Part shown: piece by piece, positions 62,288-64,000 of the stretch
How positions within the stretch are numbered: the stretch's first letter is position 1
Layout of the letters: every line of letters starts with the position of its first letter
NCBI GenBank assembly: GCA_023229605.1
Contig: JALNYY010000004.1
Coordinates: forward strand, 21,292 to 85,291
DNA length: 64,000 nt
Reading direction: 5' to 3'
From: Methylobacter sp.
Lineage (GTDB): Bacteria; Pseudomonadota; Gammaproteobacteria; Methylococcales; Methylomonadaceae
The notes under the pieces: generated by a model
The model's database searches: none
What the model was told of the DNA's origin: nothing
What the model saw: only the letters and a program-made list of their open reading frames with translations
Position numbers and translations under genes: made by a program

Positions 62288-63304
62288 ATGACGCACTCAC
62301 GCTCTATTTTACTGAGTTTATTGCTGGGCATTCCTGTTATCGCGGGAATCGGTTATTGGCTGTTTGACCGCCATTATCATGAAACGACGGACGACGCTTA
62401 TTTAAAAAGCAACATCGTTTTAATCAGCCCTAAGGTATCTGGCTACGTCACGCAGCTGTTAATTAACGACAATCAGGCCGTCAAGCAAAATGATGTTCTG
62501 CTGACAATTGACGACAGGGATTACAAGGCCAGAGTGGCCCAGGCCGAAGCCAATGTTACCGCGGAAATAGCGCACATTGAGCGTCTGCGGGCGTTGAAAA
62601 CATCCCAGCAATCACATATAGAAACCGCCGGAGCCAATATAGCGGCCATGCAAGCCAGACGGGATCAAAGCCATAAGGATTTGCAGCGGTTTCACAACCT
62701 GATTGACCGGGGGTCTATCGCCAGGCAATCCGTTGATAGAGTTCAATCGGAGTCGAAACAGGCTGCGGCTGAATTAAGAGGTTCTCAGGCTGCGGCGGCG
62801 GCCGAACATAACCAGTTAACCGCACTGGCTATTGAGATCACCGAAACCGAAGCGCGCTTAAAAAATGCGGAAGCGCAACTGGCGTTGACGAAGATGGATC
62901 TGGATCATACTCAGGTAAGAGCGCCGGTAGACGGCATCATTGGCAATCGCGGCGTGCAACTGGGCCAACTGGTTCGCCCCGGCGTTACGCTGGCCTATCT
63001 GGTGGAAAATAAAGACATCTGGGTGGAAGCCAATTTCAAGGAAACCCAACTGGAAAACATGCGCCCAGGACAGCCTGTTTCCATTGAAGTGGACGCCTTC
63101 CCCGATCTTGATCTGGAAGGCAAAGTGGACAGTTTTTCACCCGCCAGCGGTTCCGAATTCAGCATCCTGCCTGCGGAAAATGCCACCGGAAACTTCACCA
63201 AAATCGTGCGCCGCGTACCGGTAAAAATTGTTTTTAATGCCAATGCAAACATCCAGTTATTGAAGCCGGGCTTATCGGTCGCCGTTAAAGTAAAAGTGCA
63301 TTAA
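62288..63304 (+). CDS. emrA: EmrA-type periplasmic adaptor (HlyD family)
   Basis: A 338-residue adaptor of the EmrA/HlyD group. The membrane helix is at ~7-24, followed by HYHETTDDAYLKSNIVLISPKVSGYV (family hallmark split: ETTDDAYLKSNIV and the lipoyl half), a coiled coil (~80-190), and LDHTQVRAPVDGIIGNRGVQLG with the barrel to the end. It joins the MFS pump EmrB encoded 4 bases downstream. Repressor binding at the palindrome upstream would control it. Confidence 0.92.
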   Translation: MTHSRSILLSLLLGIPVIAGIGYWLFDRHYHETTDDAYLKSNIVLISPKVSGYVTQLLINDNQAVKQNDVLLTIDDRDYKARVAQAEANVTAEIAHIERLRALKTSQQSHIETAGANIAAMQARRDQSHKDLQRFHNLIDRGSIARQSVDRVQSESKQAAAELRGSQAAAAAEHNQLTALAIEITETEARLKNAEAQLALTKMDLDHTQVRAPVDGIIGNRGVQLGQLVRPGVTLAYLVENKDIWVEANFKETQLENMRPGQPVSIEVDAFPDLDLEGKVDSFSPASGSEFSILPAENATGNFTKIVRRVPVKIVFNANANIQLLKPGLSVAVKVKVH

Positions 63305-63308
63305 GCGC

Positions 63309-64000
63309 ATGGCAAGCGTAGCAATCCCGCAGCAAACGGAAACGCCGCTGACTACAGGACAGTGGATCGGTTTTTTCAGCATGGCGATTGGCGTGTTCAT
63401 GGCGGTGCTGGACATCCAGATCGTCGCCAGTTCGCTACAGGAAATACAGGCGGGCCTTTCCGCCACACAGGATGAAATTGCCTGGGTGCAAACCTCTTAT
63501 CTGATTGCCGAAGTCATTATCATCCCCCTGTCCGGCTGGCTGGCCCGGGTTTTCTCGACCCGCTATTTATATGTGCTGTCCGCCGGCGGCTTTACGCTGG
63601 CCAGCCTGCTTTGCGCGTTCGCCTGGAATCTGCCGGCCATGATCATGTTCCGCTGTTTGCAGGGTTTTCTTGGCGGCGCGATGATTCCGGTGACCTTTAC
63701 CGTTATTTTCATTTTATTCCCGCCGCGCCTGCAACCGGCCATGACTATCGTGCTGGGATTGATTGTGACCATAGCGCCGACTGTCGGGCCGGTGCTGGGC
63801 GGCTATCTCACCGAAACCTACAGCTGGGAGCTGCTGTTTTTAATCAACATCCTTCCCGGCATGCTGGTCTGCTTCCTGGTATGGCGGTTTCTCGACATCG
63901 ACCAGCCGAAATGGGAGCTGTTGCAGAAAATCGATTTTATCGGCATCGCCCTGATCGCGGTTTGCCTGGGTTGCATGCAGTTCGTACTGGAAGAAGGCGC
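63309..64000 (+). CDS. emrB: EmrB-type MFS multidrug pump, DHA2 family (3' end outside window)
   Basis: The frame opens with ATG at 63309 and runs to the window end with no stop (230 codons visible of about 510). It is a 14-helix DHA2 transporter: the first helix is GFFSMAIGVFMAVLDIQIV, the motif after helix 1 is ASSLQEIQAGLSATQDEIAWVQT, and the fourth/fifth helices show RCLQGFLGGAMIPVTF and LGLIVTIAPTVGPVLGG (motif C). It exports hydrophobic compounds by proton antiport together with EmrA. The gene is complete on the 5' side only. Confidence 0.93.
   Translation, partial: MASVAIPQQTETPLTTGQWIGFFSMAIGVFMAVLDIQIVASSLQEIQAGLSATQDEIAWVQTSYLIAEVIIIPLSGWLARVFSTRYLYVLSAGGFTLASLLCAFAWNLPAMIMFRCLQGFLGGAMIPVTFTVIFILFPPRLQPAMTIVLGLIVTIAPTVGPVLGGYLTETYSWELLFLINILPGMLVCFLVWRFLDIDQPKWELLQKIDFIGIALIAVCLGCMQFVLEEG

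Noticed and set aside
1..64000. CRISPR arrays, tRNA or rRNA genes, prophage or insertion-sequence genes
   Set aside because: I saw no regularly spaced repeats, no tRNA- or rRNA-like segments and no transposase, integrase or phage structural genes.

Overview
The window reads as chromosomal DNA of a gammaproteobacterium. Support comes from an RNase E/RluC/HAD/SppA block and an mtnA-mtaD-ubiG-phosphatase-YciK block arranged as in pseudomonads, plus DnaE, EttA, TusC/TusD and a large FadE. A methanotroph-like (Methylococcales) lineage is my guess from overall gene style and dispersed repeats; the sequence does not prove it. Genes are densely packed, and many operon partners overlap by an ATGA.

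Layout. 1-2.4 kb: 3' end of sbcC, then a small UPF0175/DUF3368 toxin-antitoxin-like pair. 2.4-4.7 kb: PhoP/PhoQ-type two-component operon with a PepSY protein. 4.9-10.4 kb: sppA, HAD phosphatase, rluC, and divergent rne with a structured ~430-nt leader. 10.6-17.0 kb: dnaE, a host-attachment-family protein, a DnaA-box cluster beside AT-rich DNA, and ettA. 17.0-18.2 kb: a frameshifted GIY-YIG nuclease remnant between perfect 35-bp inverted repeats, then tusC/tusD. 18.4-28.0 kb: a phosphorelay (CHASE3 hybrid kinase, response regulator, Hpt) next to a compact exopolysaccharide-type operon (response regulator, TPR/YaiO outer-membrane barrel, membrane HEAT protein, GT2 synthase, periplasmic GH18-like protein). 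28.0-35.7 kb: cysZ, mtnA, mtaD, an inserted pair (orphan AT-rich membrane protein, creA) between degenerate direct repeats, then ubiG, mupP-like phosphatase, YciK-like SDR, sufT and an RRM protein. 35.7-47.3 kb: lipid breakdown: DUF302, fadE, fadN-like, thiolase, an acyltransferase/alpha-beta-hydrolase fusion, glpD, ugpQ. 47.5-64 kb: CBS protein and three efflux systems: a dual-ATPase ABC exporter, an RND tripartite pump, and emrA/emrB (the latter cut by the window end).

The two most interesting signals are these. First, a complete RND pump plus its TetR gene (about 6.9 kb) sits inside the ABC exporter operon, exactly between the ATPase stop and the first permease start. The ATPase/permease junction is present twice, as a 38-bp imperfect direct repeat whose 9 mismatches include 8 transitions. 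Second, the 18.4-28.0 kb region looks like a self-contained, phosphorelay-controlled polysaccharide synthesis and secretion system. Its architecture parallels Pga/Bcs but adds a HEAT-repeat membrane protein and a GH18-like periplasmic protein, and lacks the usual deacetylase and c-di-GMP modules.

All calls come from reading the sequence and recognising families; no database search or alignment program was run.
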